From Belnapia mucosa (GTDB lineage Bacteria; Pseudomonadota; Alphaproteobacteria; Acetobacterales; Acetobacteraceae), in the NCBI RefSeq assembly GCF_016775475.1, contig NZ_JAEUXJ010000009.1:1-64000 (forward strand): a DNA stretch of 64,000 nt. Reading direction: 5' to 3'. The notes under the pieces are model-generated. The model did no database searches. It worked only from the letters and a program-made list of their open reading frames with translations, and was not told the origin of the DNA. Positions 16,779 through 24,677 of the stretch are shown here, piece by piece; the first letter of the stretch is position 1; each line of letters begins with the position of its first letter. The position numbers and the translations under genes are program-made.

Positions 16779-17969
16779 TCAGTCTGTCGCGTCTGTCACG
16801 CGTTGGGCGAGGCGCTGTGCGACATTCCCCTTCGACATTTCGGGCCAGTCCTCCACCCCCTCGGCGGTGATGAGGTGGATGCGGTTCGAATCGCCCCCCA
16901 TCACATCGCCCGAGACGTCGTTCGCCAGGATCCAGTCGCAGCCCTTCCGCGCCCGCTTGGCGATGGCGTGCTCCACCACATGCTCGGTCTCGGCGGCGAA
17001 GCCGATGACCAGGCGGGGGCGCCGGGCATGGTGCGAGATCGTCGCCAGGATGTCGGGGTTGAGGGCCATCGAGAGGGTCGGCGCCTCCGCCCCCGGCTCC
17101 TTCTTCAGCTTCTGCGTCGCCTCCCGCGCCACCCGCCAGTCGGCAACGGCAGCGGCCATAATGGCGATATCGGCGGGCAGCGCCGCCTCGCAGGCGGCCA
17201 GCATCTCCCGCGCCGATTCGACATGAAGGGTGGTGACGCCGGGCGGATCGGGCAGCGTCACCGGCCCGGCGACCAGGGTGACGCGGGCGCCGAGGGCGGC
17301 GAGCGCGGCGGCGATGGCATGGCCCTGCTTGCCGCTGCTGCGATTGGCGATGTAGCGCACCGGATCGATCGGCTCATGCGTCGGGCCGGAGGTGACGAGG
17401 GCATGGCGTCCGGCCAGGGGCCCGGCGGCGGGGGCCAGGATCGCCTCGACCGCGGCCAGCATCTCGGCCGGCTCGGCGAGGCGGCCGGGGCCGCTCTCCG
17501 GTTCGGCCATGGCGCCCACCCCGGGGCCGACGATGCGGACGCCGCGGGCGGTCAGCGCCGCCATATTGGCGCGCGTCGCCGGGTGCTCCCACATCGCCGT
17601 GTTCATCGCCGGGGCGACGAGGACCGGGGCGCGGGTCGCCAGCAGGATGGTGCTCGCCAGGTCGTCGGCCAGGCCCTGCGCCATCTTCGCCAGCATATTG
17701 GCCGAGGCGGGGGCGACGACGACCAGATCGGGCAGGCGGGCCAGGCGGATATGGCCGATCTCCGCCTCCGCCGCCCAGAGATCGTCATGCACCCGCTGCC
17801 CGGTGATGCCGGCCAGCGCCTCCCGCGTCACGAAGCGGGCGCCGCCCGCGGTCAGCACGCCGGTGATGGCGGCGCCGGACTTGCGCAGCAGGCGCGTCAG
17901 CTCCAGCACCTTGTAGGCGCTGATGCTGCCGGAGACGACCAGCAGGATCCGGCGGTCGGCGAGGCGCAT
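16779..17969 (-). CDS. coaBC: bifunctional phosphopantothenoylcysteine decarboxylase / phosphopantothenate-cysteine ligase
   Basis: A 396-residue fusion enzyme performing two steps of coenzyme A synthesis from 4'-phosphopantothenate. The N-terminal CoaC flavoprotein half starts RRILLVVSGSISAYKVLELT and carries VVAPASANMLAKMAQGLADD and the PAMNTAMW active-site motif. The C-terminal CoaB half begins near residue 185 (GRHALVTSGPTHEPIDPVRY) and contains NRSSGKQGHAIA, KLKKEPG and WILANDVSG. The start at ATG 17969 lies one base beyond the stop of the upstream dioxygenase gene, so the two are probably co-translated. Confidence 0.96.
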   Translation of the reverse strand: MRLADRRILLVVSGSISAYKVLELTRLLRKSGAAITGVLTAGGARFVTREALAGITGQRVHDDLWAAEAEIGHIRLARLPDLVVVAPASANMLAKMAQGLADDLASTILLATRAPVLVAPAMNTAMWEHPATRANMAALTARGVRIVGPGVGAMAEPESGPGRLAEPAEMLAAVEAILAPAAGPLAGRHALVTSGPTHEPIDPVRYIANRSSGKQGHAIAAALAALGARVTLVAGPVTLPDPPGVTTLHVESAREMLAACEAALPADIAIMAAAVADWRVAREATQKLKKEPGAEAPTLSMALNPDILATISHHARRPRLVIGFAAETEHVVEHAIAKRARKGCDWILANDVSGDVMGGDSNRIHLITAEGVEDWPEMSKGNVAQRLAQRVTDATD

Positions 17970-17970
17970 A

Positions 17971-18849
17971 TCAGACAGGACGCTCGCCCTTCACCGTGAC
18001 GCGGTTGCCGTAGCGGCGATGCGGCCAGTAGTCCCACATCGCCCGGTGCTGGGCGCAGCGGTTGTCCCAGAAGGCGACGGAGTTCGGCTGCCAGCGGAAG
18101 CGGCACTGGAAGAGCGGATTCTCCATATGCTCGTAGAGGTAGCGCAGGATACCGTCGCTCTCGTCGCGCGGAATGCCGAGGATGCGGGCGGTGAAGCCGC
18201 GATTCACGTAGAGCGCCTTCCGGCCCGTCACCGGATGGGTGCGGATGACCGGGTGCTCCGCCCGCGGATAGATTGCCTTGTCGGCCACGCCGTCCTTGGC
18301 GAAGAGGCCGCGATAGACCGGCTCTCCGTCATGCAGGGCAATGAGGCCCTCCAGATAGGCCTTCATCCGGTCCGAGAGCGCGTCATAGGCCGCGTACATG
18401 CTGGCGAAGAGCGTATCGCCGCCATTCGGCGGGCATTCCTTGATATAGAGGATGGAGCCCATCGGCGGCTCCTCGTCGCAGGAGACGTCGGAATGCCAGC
18501 CCTCGCCATTGGCGCGGAGGGAATTGGCATCGGCCTTGATGACCATCAGCTCCGGATGGCCCGGCTCATGCGGCGCGGCGGGGTGGAGGTGGAGCGGGCC
18601 GAACTGCCGGCCGAAATCCAGATGCTGCTCGGCTGACATCTGCTGGTCGCGGAAGAAGATGACCAGGTTCTCGGCCAGGGCCCGCTTGATCTCCTCCATC
18701 TGCCGCGGGGCGATGGGCTGGCCGAGGTCCACGCCCTCGATCTCGGCGCCGATCACGGGGGTCAGCTTGTCGAGGCGGATCGTCTGATAGGGCTCGCCCG
18801 CATTGGTCAGGTGGCGGATGCGGGGGCCGTCCAGGGCATTGAGCGACAT
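17971..18849 (-). CDS. TauD/TfdA family Fe(II)/2-oxoglutarate dioxygenase
   Basis: A 292-residue protein. The opening VIGAEIEGVDLGQPI and DQQMSAEQHLDFGRQFGPLH are typical of the TauD/TfdA family. The metal triad is visible as H-x-D in WHSDVSCDEEPP and the distal histidine in CAQHRAMWDYWPHRRYGNR, with the arginine that binds 2-oxoglutarate after it. Such enzymes hydroxylate taurine, alkylsulfates, aryloxyalkanoates or other carboxylates; the substrate is not readable here. AAGGAAG precedes the ATG. It is tightly packed upstream of coaBC (one-base gap), an unusual partner. Confidence 0.88.
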   Translation of the reverse strand: MSLNALDGPRIRHLTNAGEPYQTIRLDKLTPVIGAEIEGVDLGQPIAPRQMEEIKRALAENLVIFFRDQQMSAEQHLDFGRQFGPLHLHPAAPHEPGHPELMVIKADANSLRANGEGWHSDVSCDEEPPMGSILYIKECPPNGGDTLFASMYAAYDALSDRMKAYLEGLIALHDGEPVYRGLFAKDGVADKAIYPRAEHPVIRTHPVTGRKALYVNRGFTARILGIPRDESDGILRYLYEHMENPLFQCRFRWQPNSVAFWDNRCAQHRAMWDYWPHRRYGNRVTVKGERPV

Positions 18850-18917
18850 TGTTGCTTCCTTGGCGGGCCGTGTGACCGGGAGGCTAGCCCCGGCCGGCCT
18901 CGGGCGCCAAGTCCCGG

Positions 18918-19055
18918 CTATTCCGGGCGGCGGTCGTCCGGTCGCCAGTGATGCTCATGGACGAAGCGCGGCTCCGTCATATGCGTCAGCAGGCCGCGCG
19001 CCAGGCGGAGCGGTATGGGCGTGAAGAGGGGGCGATCCAGGGCGGCACAGGCCAT
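18918..19055 (-). CDS. possible 45-residue small protein
   Basis: Within the 330-base gap between the dioxygenase and response-regulator genes (18850-19179), the minus strand from ATG 19055 encodes MACAALDRPLFTPIPLRLAR and ends in EPRFVHEHHWRPDDRRPE. The last third, rich in H, W, R and D, looks like real protein. There is no strong ribosome binding site and no homologue I recognise. An in-frame stop shortly upstream limits the start. The rest of the gap shows no clear gene. Confidence 0.35.
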   Translation of the reverse strand: MACAALDRPLFTPIPLRLARGLLTHMTEPRFVHEHHWRPDDRRPE

Positions 19056-19179
19056 GCAACCGAGGCTGCGGCACCCATCAGTCCAGCGGCAAGGCCCAAT
19101 GCCCCGCTTTCAGGCGCCCGCGCCCCGGCTTTGGCGCGACCGGCACAGATGGCCGGCCAACTGCCTTCAAGAAAGGCAG

Positions 19180-19539
19180 CTACTCCTTCTGCCCCGCCTT
19201 GCGGATGGCCGCGGCGAGGGTGGAGGGCAGGAAGGGCTTGGCCAGGAACATCTCCCGCCGCCGCAGCGGGTGCTGCGCGGGATCGGGCGCCGTCCCGCTG
19301 ATGAGGATGACCGCTACCTCCGGATGCTTGGCCCGCGCCAGCTCGGCCAAGTCGAAGCCACTGAGCCCGCCGCCCAGGCTGATATCGGTCACGAGCACGT
19401 CCGGCACCTGACCGGCGCCGAGCAGGATCAATGCATCCTCGGCATTGGCGAGGCCATTCACCTCGATCCCCTCCTCGCCGAGTTCATCGGCCAGGATCAT
19501 CCGCAGGATCGCATCATCCTCGATCAGCAGAACCCGCAT
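19180..19539 (-). CDS. single-domain response regulator (CheY-like)
   Basis: A 119-residue receiver domain with no output domain. Acidic pocket D8-D9 (LLIEDDA), phospho-acceptor D52 (VLVTDISLGG), S81 (ILISGTA) in the Thr/Ser position, and K101 followed by P (LAKPFLP). This is the receiver type often paired with HWE/HisKA_2 sensor kinases; such a kinase gene lies about 5 kb away at 24676, but nothing in sequence links them directly. It probably relays phosphate or binds a partner protein. Confidence 0.9.
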   Translation of the reverse strand: MRVLLIEDDAILRMILADELGEEGIEVNGLANAEDALILLGAGQVPDVLVTDISLGGGLSGFDLAELARAKHPEVAVILISGTAPDPAQHPLRRREMFLAKPFLPSTLAAAIRKAGQKE

Positions 19540-19740
19540 CGCCTCCCTTCCGTCCCCGGCCTGATCAACGAATCAACGCCCTTCGGGATCATCCGGTCCG
19601 GCACCCGATTGGTTCGGCCGGCGCATCCCGATCCGCGGCACCGCGTTGCCTAGCGCGGCTGTTGTTTGAACCCAGGGGCCGTCCCAGCCAAGTGTCTACA
19701 AATCCGCCGGGCCATGTCCGGCGGCGCTATAGAGGTTCCC

Positions 19741-19869
19741 ATGCCCGACGACCAGGACCCCGAATTCGTCGAAACGCCGCAGCAACCCTCCGGCACCGGC
19801 GGCGGGCCCGCCCCCGCCACCCCGGCCAAACCCCCGTCGGAGGAGCCGGCACCGCGTGAGCCGGGCTGA
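19741..19869 (+). CDS. small proline-rich hypothetical protein
   Basis: ATG 19741 with AGAGG nine bases upstream gives 42 residues, PDDQDPEFVETPQQPSGTGG followed by a P/A/E-rich tail. It is disordered-looking, with no domain. Its 3' end overlaps the GTG start of the DUF6311 gene by 14 bases, suggesting coupling. An earlier in-frame ATG at 19666 has no ribosome binding site. Function unknown. Confidence 0.45.
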   Translation: MPDDQDPEFVETPQQPSGTGGGPAPATPAKPPSEEPAPREPG

Positions 19870-21517
19870 GGCGCCGCCCGCCCTCGGCGCCCTGCTGGCC
19901 GCGCTGGCAGGCGCCGCGGTGGTGCTGGCGGTATTCGGCCTCGGCCCGATCAACCCGCATAACCAGGGCTGGCTGCTGGCCGGGCCGCTGGGGCCGGATC
20001 CGGTGCAGCTCTGGCTCGGCTGGACCTATTTCCGCCATACCCCCTGGCTGCTGCCGCCCGGCGCCAACCCGGCGTATGGGATGGAACTCGGCACCGCGAT
20101 CTACTTCGCCGATGCCATCCCCCTGCTGGCGCTCGTGCTGAAGGCGCTGCGCGGCCTGGTCGAGGTGCCGCAATATGTTGGGCCCTGGCTGCTGGCCTGT
20201 GGGCTGCTCCAGGGCTTCCTCGGCTGGCGGCTGATGGGGCTGGCGACCGCCCATCCGCTGGCCCGCATCTGCGGGGCCGGGCTGCTGGCCCTGCAACCCA
20301 TGCTGATCAACCGCATGGCAGGCCATACCCCGCTCGCCGGGCAATGGACCCTGCTGGCGGCGCTGCTGCTGGCGCTCGGGCCCGGCCGGGGCTGGCGGCA
20401 GGCCCTGGCCTGGGCGGCGCTGCTGGCGGTGACGGCGCTGGTCCATTCCTATCTGCTGGCCATGGCGCTGCCGCTCTGGGCCGCTGACTGGCTGCGCCGC
20501 GCCTGGCTGGAGCGCGACCGCTGGCTGCTGGCCGAGGCGCTGCTGGTCCCGGCCGCCGTCGCCGCCGCGCTCTGGACCGGCGGCTTCTTCCTGCTGCGCG
20601 GCGGCTATGAAACCGGGCCGGGCTCGCAATCCGGCGGCTATGGCACCTGGAATTTCGACCTGCTCGCCTTCCTCGATGGCGGGATCTGGTCCAGCCTGCT
20701 GCCCGACCTGCCCGATCCCGGCCATTGGGAGGCGGGCAGCAGCTATCTCGGCCTGGGTGGGCTGCTGCTGCTGGCGGCGGGCGGCTTGGCCTGGCTGCGC
20801 CGCCCGGTCGCGCTGCCGCGCCGGCTCTGGCTGCTGGCCGCGGCGTTGCTGGCGCTGCTCGCCTTCGCCATCACCCCTCGGGTCACCATCGGCGGCTGGG
20901 GCGGCTGGCTCTTCACCCCGCCCGAGGCGCTGATGCGAGTGGGTGGGATGCTCCGCAATGCCGAGCGCATGGTCTGGCCCCTCTCCTACGCGCTGATGCT
21001 GGGCGCCGCGGCGCTGGCGGCGCGGGCCTGGGGCGGGCAGCGCGCCGGCTGGCTGCTGGCGGCGCTGCTGGCGGTGCAGGCCGTGGATCTCCGCCCGGGG
21101 ATCGCCAGGCGCCATTCCTTCGTCGCCGGCGCCCCGGCCGGGGTGCCGCAGCGGCTGTTCGATCCCGTCTGGCCGGCCCTGGCCGGCGCCTATGCCCGGG
21201 TCCGCGCCGTGCCGGCCTCGAATATGGGCGAGGGCTGGGAATCCATCGCCCGCTTCGCCGCGCAGGCCGGGCTGCCGACCGATTCCATCTACATGGCCCG
21301 CGTCGATGAGGGCGCGGCGGCCGCGCTGCGGGCCAAGACCGCCGGGATCCTCCGCTCCGGCGCCTATGAGCCGGGCACCCTCTATGTGCTGCGGGATGCC
21401 GCGAGCCTCGACCTCGCCCGGGCTTCGCATGACCCGGCCCGGGATGCCATTCTGCAAGCGGATGGCTATTGGCTGCTGGCGCCGGGCTGGCGCCTGCGGC
21501 CGCTCGCCGGAGGCTGA
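19856..21517 (+). CDS. DUF6311 family polytopic membrane protein
   Basis: A 553-residue protein starting at GTG 19856 (MSRAEAPPALG). Ten or more hydrophobic helices. The first periplasmic loop (GPINPHNQGWLLAGPLGPDP, then QLWLGWTYFRHTPWLLPPG) and YETGPGSQSGGYGTWNFDLL are family features. The topology resembles GT-C type glycosyltransferases or other membrane glycan enzymes, but no catalytic activity is established for DUF6311. The C-terminal ~120 residues are soluble. It is followed 12 bases later by the SDR gene. Confidence 0.8.
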   Translation: MSRAEAPPALGALLAALAGAAVVLAVFGLGPINPHNQGWLLAGPLGPDPVQLWLGWTYFRHTPWLLPPGANPAYGMELGTAIYFADAIPLLALVLKALRGLVEVPQYVGPWLLACGLLQGFLGWRLMGLATAHPLARICGAGLLALQPMLINRMAGHTPLAGQWTLLAALLLALGPGRGWRQALAWAALLAVTALVHSYLLAMALPLWAADWLRRAWLERDRWLLAEALLVPAAVAAALWTGGFFLLRGGYETGPGSQSGGYGTWNFDLLAFLDGGIWSSLLPDLPDPGHWEAGSSYLGLGGLLLLAAGGLAWLRRPVALPRRLWLLAAALLALLAFAITPRVTIGGWGGWLFTPPEALMRVGGMLRNAERMVWPLSYALMLGAAALAARAWGGQRAGWLLAALLAVQAVDLRPGIARRHSFVAGAPAGVPQRLFDPVWPALAGAYARVRAVPASNMGEGWESIARFAAQAGLPTDSIYMARVDEGAAAALRAKTAGILRSGAYEPGTLYVLRDAASLDLARASHDPARDAILQADGYWLLAPGWRLRPLAGG

Positions 21518-21529
21518 GGGGTTAAGGGC

Positions 21530-22288
21530 ATGGATCTCGCAGGTATCTCGGCCATCGTCACCGGCGGCGGCTCCGGCCTCGGCGCCGCGACGGCGGAGGC
21601 GCTGGCCGCGGCCGGCGCCCGCGTCGTGGTCATGGACCTGAAGCGGGAAGCGGTGGAAGCCTTCGCCACCCGCATCTCCGGCGCCGCCGCCACGGGCGAC
21701 GTGGCGGATGAGGCGGCGGTCGAGGCGGCGCTGGATGCCGCCATGGCGCTCGGCCCGCTGCGCCTGGCGGTGAACTGCGCCGGCATCGCCCCCGCCGCCC
21801 GCGTCGCCGGCCGGCAAGGTCCGCACCCGCTCGGTCTGTTCGAGCAGGTGCTGCGGGTGAACCTGACCGGCAGCTTCAACGTGTTGCGCCTGGCCTCGGC
21901 CCGGATGGCGGCGCTCGACCCGCTGCCGACCGGGGAGCGGGGCCTGATCGTCAACACCGCCTCCATCGCCGCCTATGAGGGGCAGATCGGCCAATGCGCC
22001 TATGCCGCCAGCAAGGCCGGCGTGGTCGGCATGACCCTGCCGGCGGCGCGGGAGCTGGCGCGCTTCGGCATCCGCGTCATGACCATCGCCCCCGGCCTGA
22101 TCGAGACGCCGATGCTGGCCGGCATGCCGGAGGAGGCGCGGGAGGCGCTGGGCCGGCTGCCGCTCTTCCCCAACCGGCTCGGCCGGCCGGCGGAGGTGGC
22201 GGCGCTGGTGCTGTCCATCGCGGCCAACCCGCTGCTGAATGGCGAGACCATCCGCCTCGACGGCGCGCTGCGGCTGACCCCCTCATGA
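21530..22288 (+). CDS. SDR family NAD(P)-dependent oxidoreductase, 3-hydroxyacyl-CoA dehydrogenase-like
   Basis: A 252-residue classical short-chain dehydrogenase. Cofactor motif TGGGSGLGAATAEAL near the N-terminus, NAD-type acidic residue after VVMDLKRE, NCAGIAPA, and catalytic YAASK. The GLVNVT-like and GMPEEAREALGRLPLFPNRLG segments resemble type II 3-hydroxyacyl-CoA dehydrogenases (HSD17B10-like), which oxidise short-chain 3-hydroxyacyl-CoA in beta-oxidation. The stop overlaps the ATG of the Bug protein gene (ATGA). Confidence 0.88.
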   Translation: MDLAGISAIVTGGGSGLGAATAEALAAAGARVVVMDLKREAVEAFATRISGAAATGDVADEAAVEAALDAAMALGPLRLAVNCAGIAPAARVAGRQGPHPLGLFEQVLRVNLTGSFNVLRLASARMAALDPLPTGERGLIVNTASIAAYEGQIGQCAYAASKAGVVGMTLPAARELARFGIRVMTIAPGLIETPMLAGMPEEAREALGRLPLFPNRLGRPAEVAALVLSIAANPLLNGETIRLDGALRLTPS

Positions 22289-23247
22289 TCCGCCTCGCCC
22301 TCGCGCTGCTGCTGCTGGCGCTCGCCCCGGCCCGGGCGGAGTTTCCCGAAGCCGGCCGGCCGGTGCAGGTGATCCTGCCCTATCCGCCCGGCGGCGGCAG
22401 CGACATCTCCGCCCGCGCCCTGGCCCCGGTGCTGGAGCGGGAGCTGGGCACCCCCGTCGTCATCGTGAACCGGCCCGGCGCCAATTCGCAGATCGGTATG
22501 GCGCAGACCGCCCGCGCCCGGCCGGATGGCTATACCCTCGCCTATGGGCTCTGGCCCTCGACTATCACCCTCTATCTCGACCCCGCCCGCAATGCCGGCT
22601 TCACGCGGGAGAGCTTCACCCCGCTGGCCATGCATGTGATCGATCCCGGCAGCATCATCGTCCGGGCCGACAGCCCGCTGCGCACGCTCTCCGACCTCAT
22701 TGCCGCGGCGCGGGCGCGGCCGGGGGCGCTGCGGGTCTCCGACCCCGGCATTCTGAGCTGGGAGCACCTCGCCTCCCTCGCCCTGCAACGGCTGCACGGC
22801 ATCACCGTGAACCAGATCCACTACCAGGGCTCGGCGCCCGAGCTGGTGGCGCTGCTCTCGGGCGAGATCGAGGTGGCGCTGGTCGCTGGCGGCACCGCCA
22901 TGGCGCAGACCCGGTCCGGGGCGGCGCGGACCCTGGCGGTGCTGGACCGGGCGGAAAGCCCCTTCCTGCCCGGCGTGCCGACCGCCGCCTCGCTCGGCAC
23001 GCCGATCGTCACTGGCTCGGCCCGCGGCTTCGTCGCCCCGGCCGGCCTGCCGCCGGAGGTGGAGCGGGTGCTGGCCGCGGCGCTGGAACGCGCCATCACC
23101 GGCGCGGAGCACCGGCGCAAGATGGAGGAGCTGGGCCTGCCGATCCGCTTCATGGGACCGGCCGCCTTCCGCGACTACTGGATCGCGGAGGAAGCCGGGC
23201 TCGCCCCGCTGGTGCGGGACGCGCTGGCCGCCGAGGCGGGGAAGTAG
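22285..23247 (+). CDS. Bug family tripartite tricarboxylate transporter substrate-binding protein
   Basis: A 320-residue secreted protein. The signal peptide (MIRLALALLLLALAPARA) is followed by the family opening RPVQVILPYPPGGGSDISAR. Other Bug landmarks: IVNRPGANSQIGMAQTARA, PDGYTLAYG, and a late PAGLPPEVERVLAAALERA. Bug proteins bind carboxylates or aromatic acids in the periplasm for TTT transporters; many are orphan. No TctA/TctB membrane genes are present here, so this is an orphan receptor. The ATG overlaps the SDR stop, suggesting a shared catabolic role. Confidence 0.9.
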   Translation: MIRLALALLLLALAPARAEFPEAGRPVQVILPYPPGGGSDISARALAPVLERELGTPVVIVNRPGANSQIGMAQTARARPDGYTLAYGLWPSTITLYLDPARNAGFTRESFTPLAMHVIDPGSIIVRADSPLRTLSDLIAAARARPGALRVSDPGILSWEHLASLALQRLHGITVNQIHYQGSAPELVALLSGEIEVALVAGGTAMAQTRSGAARTLAVLDRAESPFLPGVPTAASLGTPIVTGSARGFVAPAGLPPEVERVLAAALERAITGAEHRRKMEELGLPIRFMGPAAFRDYWIAEEAGLAPLVRDALAAEAGK

Positions 23248-23256
23248 CGGGGCCTA

Positions 23257-23418
23257 TGGCCCGTTAGACAAGGTCGGCGGTTGAGGGCTGGCGAGGGATT
23301 TTTTGGCCCCGGAAGAAGGACGGCGCGGCCGATGCTGGTTGCATCGGCAAGCCGGCCGACGCACCGGGGGCGAAAAAGACCCGGCGGACCGACCCGATCG
23401 GCCTTGTCTAACGGGCCT
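23257..23418. mobile_element. MITE-like element, 162 bp, with 16-bp terminal inverted repeats
   Basis: The ends are GGCCCGTTAGACAAGG (23258-23273) and its exact reverse complement (23402-23417). Counting one T at each end, the element runs 23257-23418 and is flanked by TA on both sides (23255-23256 and 23419-23420) with C before and G after. The target therefore reconstructs as CTAG, the preference known for IS5-family (IS427-type) elements. There is no open reading frame for a transposase. Inside are a perfect 8-bp hairpin (GCCGATGC/GCATCGGC) and paired T6 and A5 tracts. I infer a non-autonomous element; the parent IS is not in the window. Confidence 0.65.
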
Positions 23419-23419
23419 T

Positions 23420-23524
23420 AGACCGCTTTCACCTGCGCTGCGCACACGTGAAAGCGGTCTGGCTTGTTGTTTGGTCGCATTTTCCGAGTCGTCCGGCGGA
23501 CACGCCGGACCTGAAAATGCTCTA
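23420..23524. repeat. double-hairpin dispersed repeat, copy A
   Basis: Two stem-loops in series. Stem 1 is AGACCGCTTTCAC paired with GTGAAAGCGGTCT (13 bp perfect, 15-base loop). Stem 2 is GCATTTTC...GAAAATGC enclosing GTCCGGCG...CGCCGGAC. The spacer between the stems contains TTGTTTGG. A nearly identical copy lies at 41513-41616. The MITE-like element abuts its left edge, and the TAG stop of the small lipoprotein gene falls in its last bases. It resembles a REP/BIME-type intergenic element. Confidence 0.75.
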
Positions 23525-23701
23525 GGCCCGGGCGCTATAGGCGGGCGCGGGCAGGCGCTGGAGCGGCGGGAGCTCGCTCGGGGCTTGGCGGCGCCAAGCC
23601 GGCGCCTCGGCATTGTCGCGCCATTGCGGCGCGCCGAAGCTGTTCACGGCACAGCCCGGCAGGCAGAAGGCGAACAGAAGGGCCAGGAACCGGTATCCCA
23701 T
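23522..23701 (-). CDS. small putative lipoprotein
   Basis: From ATG 23701 this encodes 59 residues with a lipoprotein signal, MGYRFLALLFAFCLPGC, where LPGC is a lipobox (lipidated Cys17). The mature part (AVNSFGAPQWRDNAEAPAWR, then a P/L-rich tail) is about 43 residues and has no known domain. The stop codon lies inside the last bases of the double-hairpin repeat, so the repeat may have trimmed or extended the 3' end. It is divergent from another tiny lipoprotein gene with 163 bases between. Confidence 0.6.
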   Translation of the reverse strand: MGYRFLALLFAFCLPGCAVNSFGAPQWRDNAEAPAWRRQAPSELPPLQRLPAPAYSARA

Positions 23702-23864
23702 CGCAGCATCCCCGTCGTGCCGATGCGGAAAAATGGCATGGGTTCCCACCGCTGTCGCCCGCAATTCCGTGATCGGATAATTGCAATATCGTATCGCACG
23801 GCAGGTGGAACCAACCCTGCGCCGCGGCGTCATGGCCACGCCTAACCGCGAAAGGGAAACCGCC

Positions 23865-23981
23865 ATGCGCCATCTCGCCCTGCTCGTCTTCGTCACGCTC
23901 GGGCTGGCCGGCTGCGTCAGCTTCAGCAGCAGCGACCCGAGCCCGCCGCCGTCCAATACCGTCGTCGTGCCCGCGCGCTGA
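23865..23981 (+). CDS. very small putative lipoprotein
   Basis: ATG 23865, preceded by AAAGGGAAA, gives 38 residues: RHLALLVFVTLGLAGCVSFS followed by a short S/P/V-rich tail. LAGC is a lipobox with the modified cysteine at position 17. The size and form recall entericidin-like small envelope lipoproteins, but the sequence is not diagnostic. The convergent DUF2459 gene ends 9 bases downstream. Confidence 0.6.
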   Translation: MRHLALLVFVTLGLAGCVSFSSSDPSPPPSNTVVVPAR

Positions 23982-23990
23982 ACCGGCTGG

Positions 23991-24677
23991 TCATTCCAGG
24001 GGCGATGATTCTGGGCTAGGCTTTCCCCGACGTAGGGCCGCAACCCTGCGCGCGCGCGCCATCACTTGCCCGGCGAGGAGAACTCCGTTGGCGGATACCG
24101 GCAAGCCGGATGCCGCCAGCGCCTCCGCGGTCCAGGTATTGCAGGTGCGGGTCGCCGAATAGATGACCGGGGATGGATGGAACAGGCTGCCGGGATAGGG
24201 GCCATCAGCCAGCGGGACCAGCCGGTCGCCCGGACGTCCCGGCGCGTCGATGCTCGCGGCAAGGAAGGCCTCCAGCCGGTCGAGCTCGGCCCGCGAGACC
24301 GGCAGCGTCACGACATTCGCGGGGCCGAAGGCCTCCTCCGGCGGGCGGGCCAGCGCCGTCACCAGGATGGCGCCAGCCCCCGGCAGCAGCGCCCGCAGCA
24401 TGCCGAGGGGCGATGCATCCCGCCCCAGCAGCCAGGCGCGGTCACCGAAGCCGAAGACGAGGTGCCGGACGCCCGGAAAATCCCGCGCCACGGCCGCGAG
24501 CACCGGAGGCAGGCGCGGGTCGTCGGCGGGCACGGCAATATCGGTATGCCAGTCGCGGCCGATGACCTGAATCTCGGCCACGGCCGGGCCGGACACGGGC
24601 GACGCCGGCGGCGCGGCGACGCAGGCCGGCAGCAGCAGGAGCAGAAGCAGCAGGACGCGCCGGCCGGGCTTCGCCAT
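23991..24677 (-). CDS. DUF2459 domain lipoprotein
   Basis: A 228-residue protein with a lipoprotein signal (leucine run ending LLPAC, lipidated Cys18). The mature domain has DUF2459 features: IQVIGRDWHTDIAVPADDP, VRHLVFGFGDRAWLLGRD, and near the end the conserved TCNTWTAEALAASGLPVSA. DUF2459 proteins have unknown function; the conserved C, N, H and W residues suggest an enzyme, but no activity is established. Its ATG overlaps, on the opposite strand, the ATG of the histidine kinase gene (both within CATG 24675-24678). Confidence 0.82.
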   Translation of the reverse strand: MAKPGRRVLLLLLLLLPACVAAPPASPVSGPAVAEIQVIGRDWHTDIAVPADDPRLPPVLAAVARDFPGVRHLVFGFGDRAWLLGRDASPLGMLRALLPGAGAILVTALARPPEEAFGPANVVTLPVSRAELDRLEAFLAASIDAPGRPGDRLVPLADGPYPGSLFHPSPVIYSATRTCNTWTAEALAASGLPVSANGVLLAGQVMARARRVAALRRGKPSPESSPLE

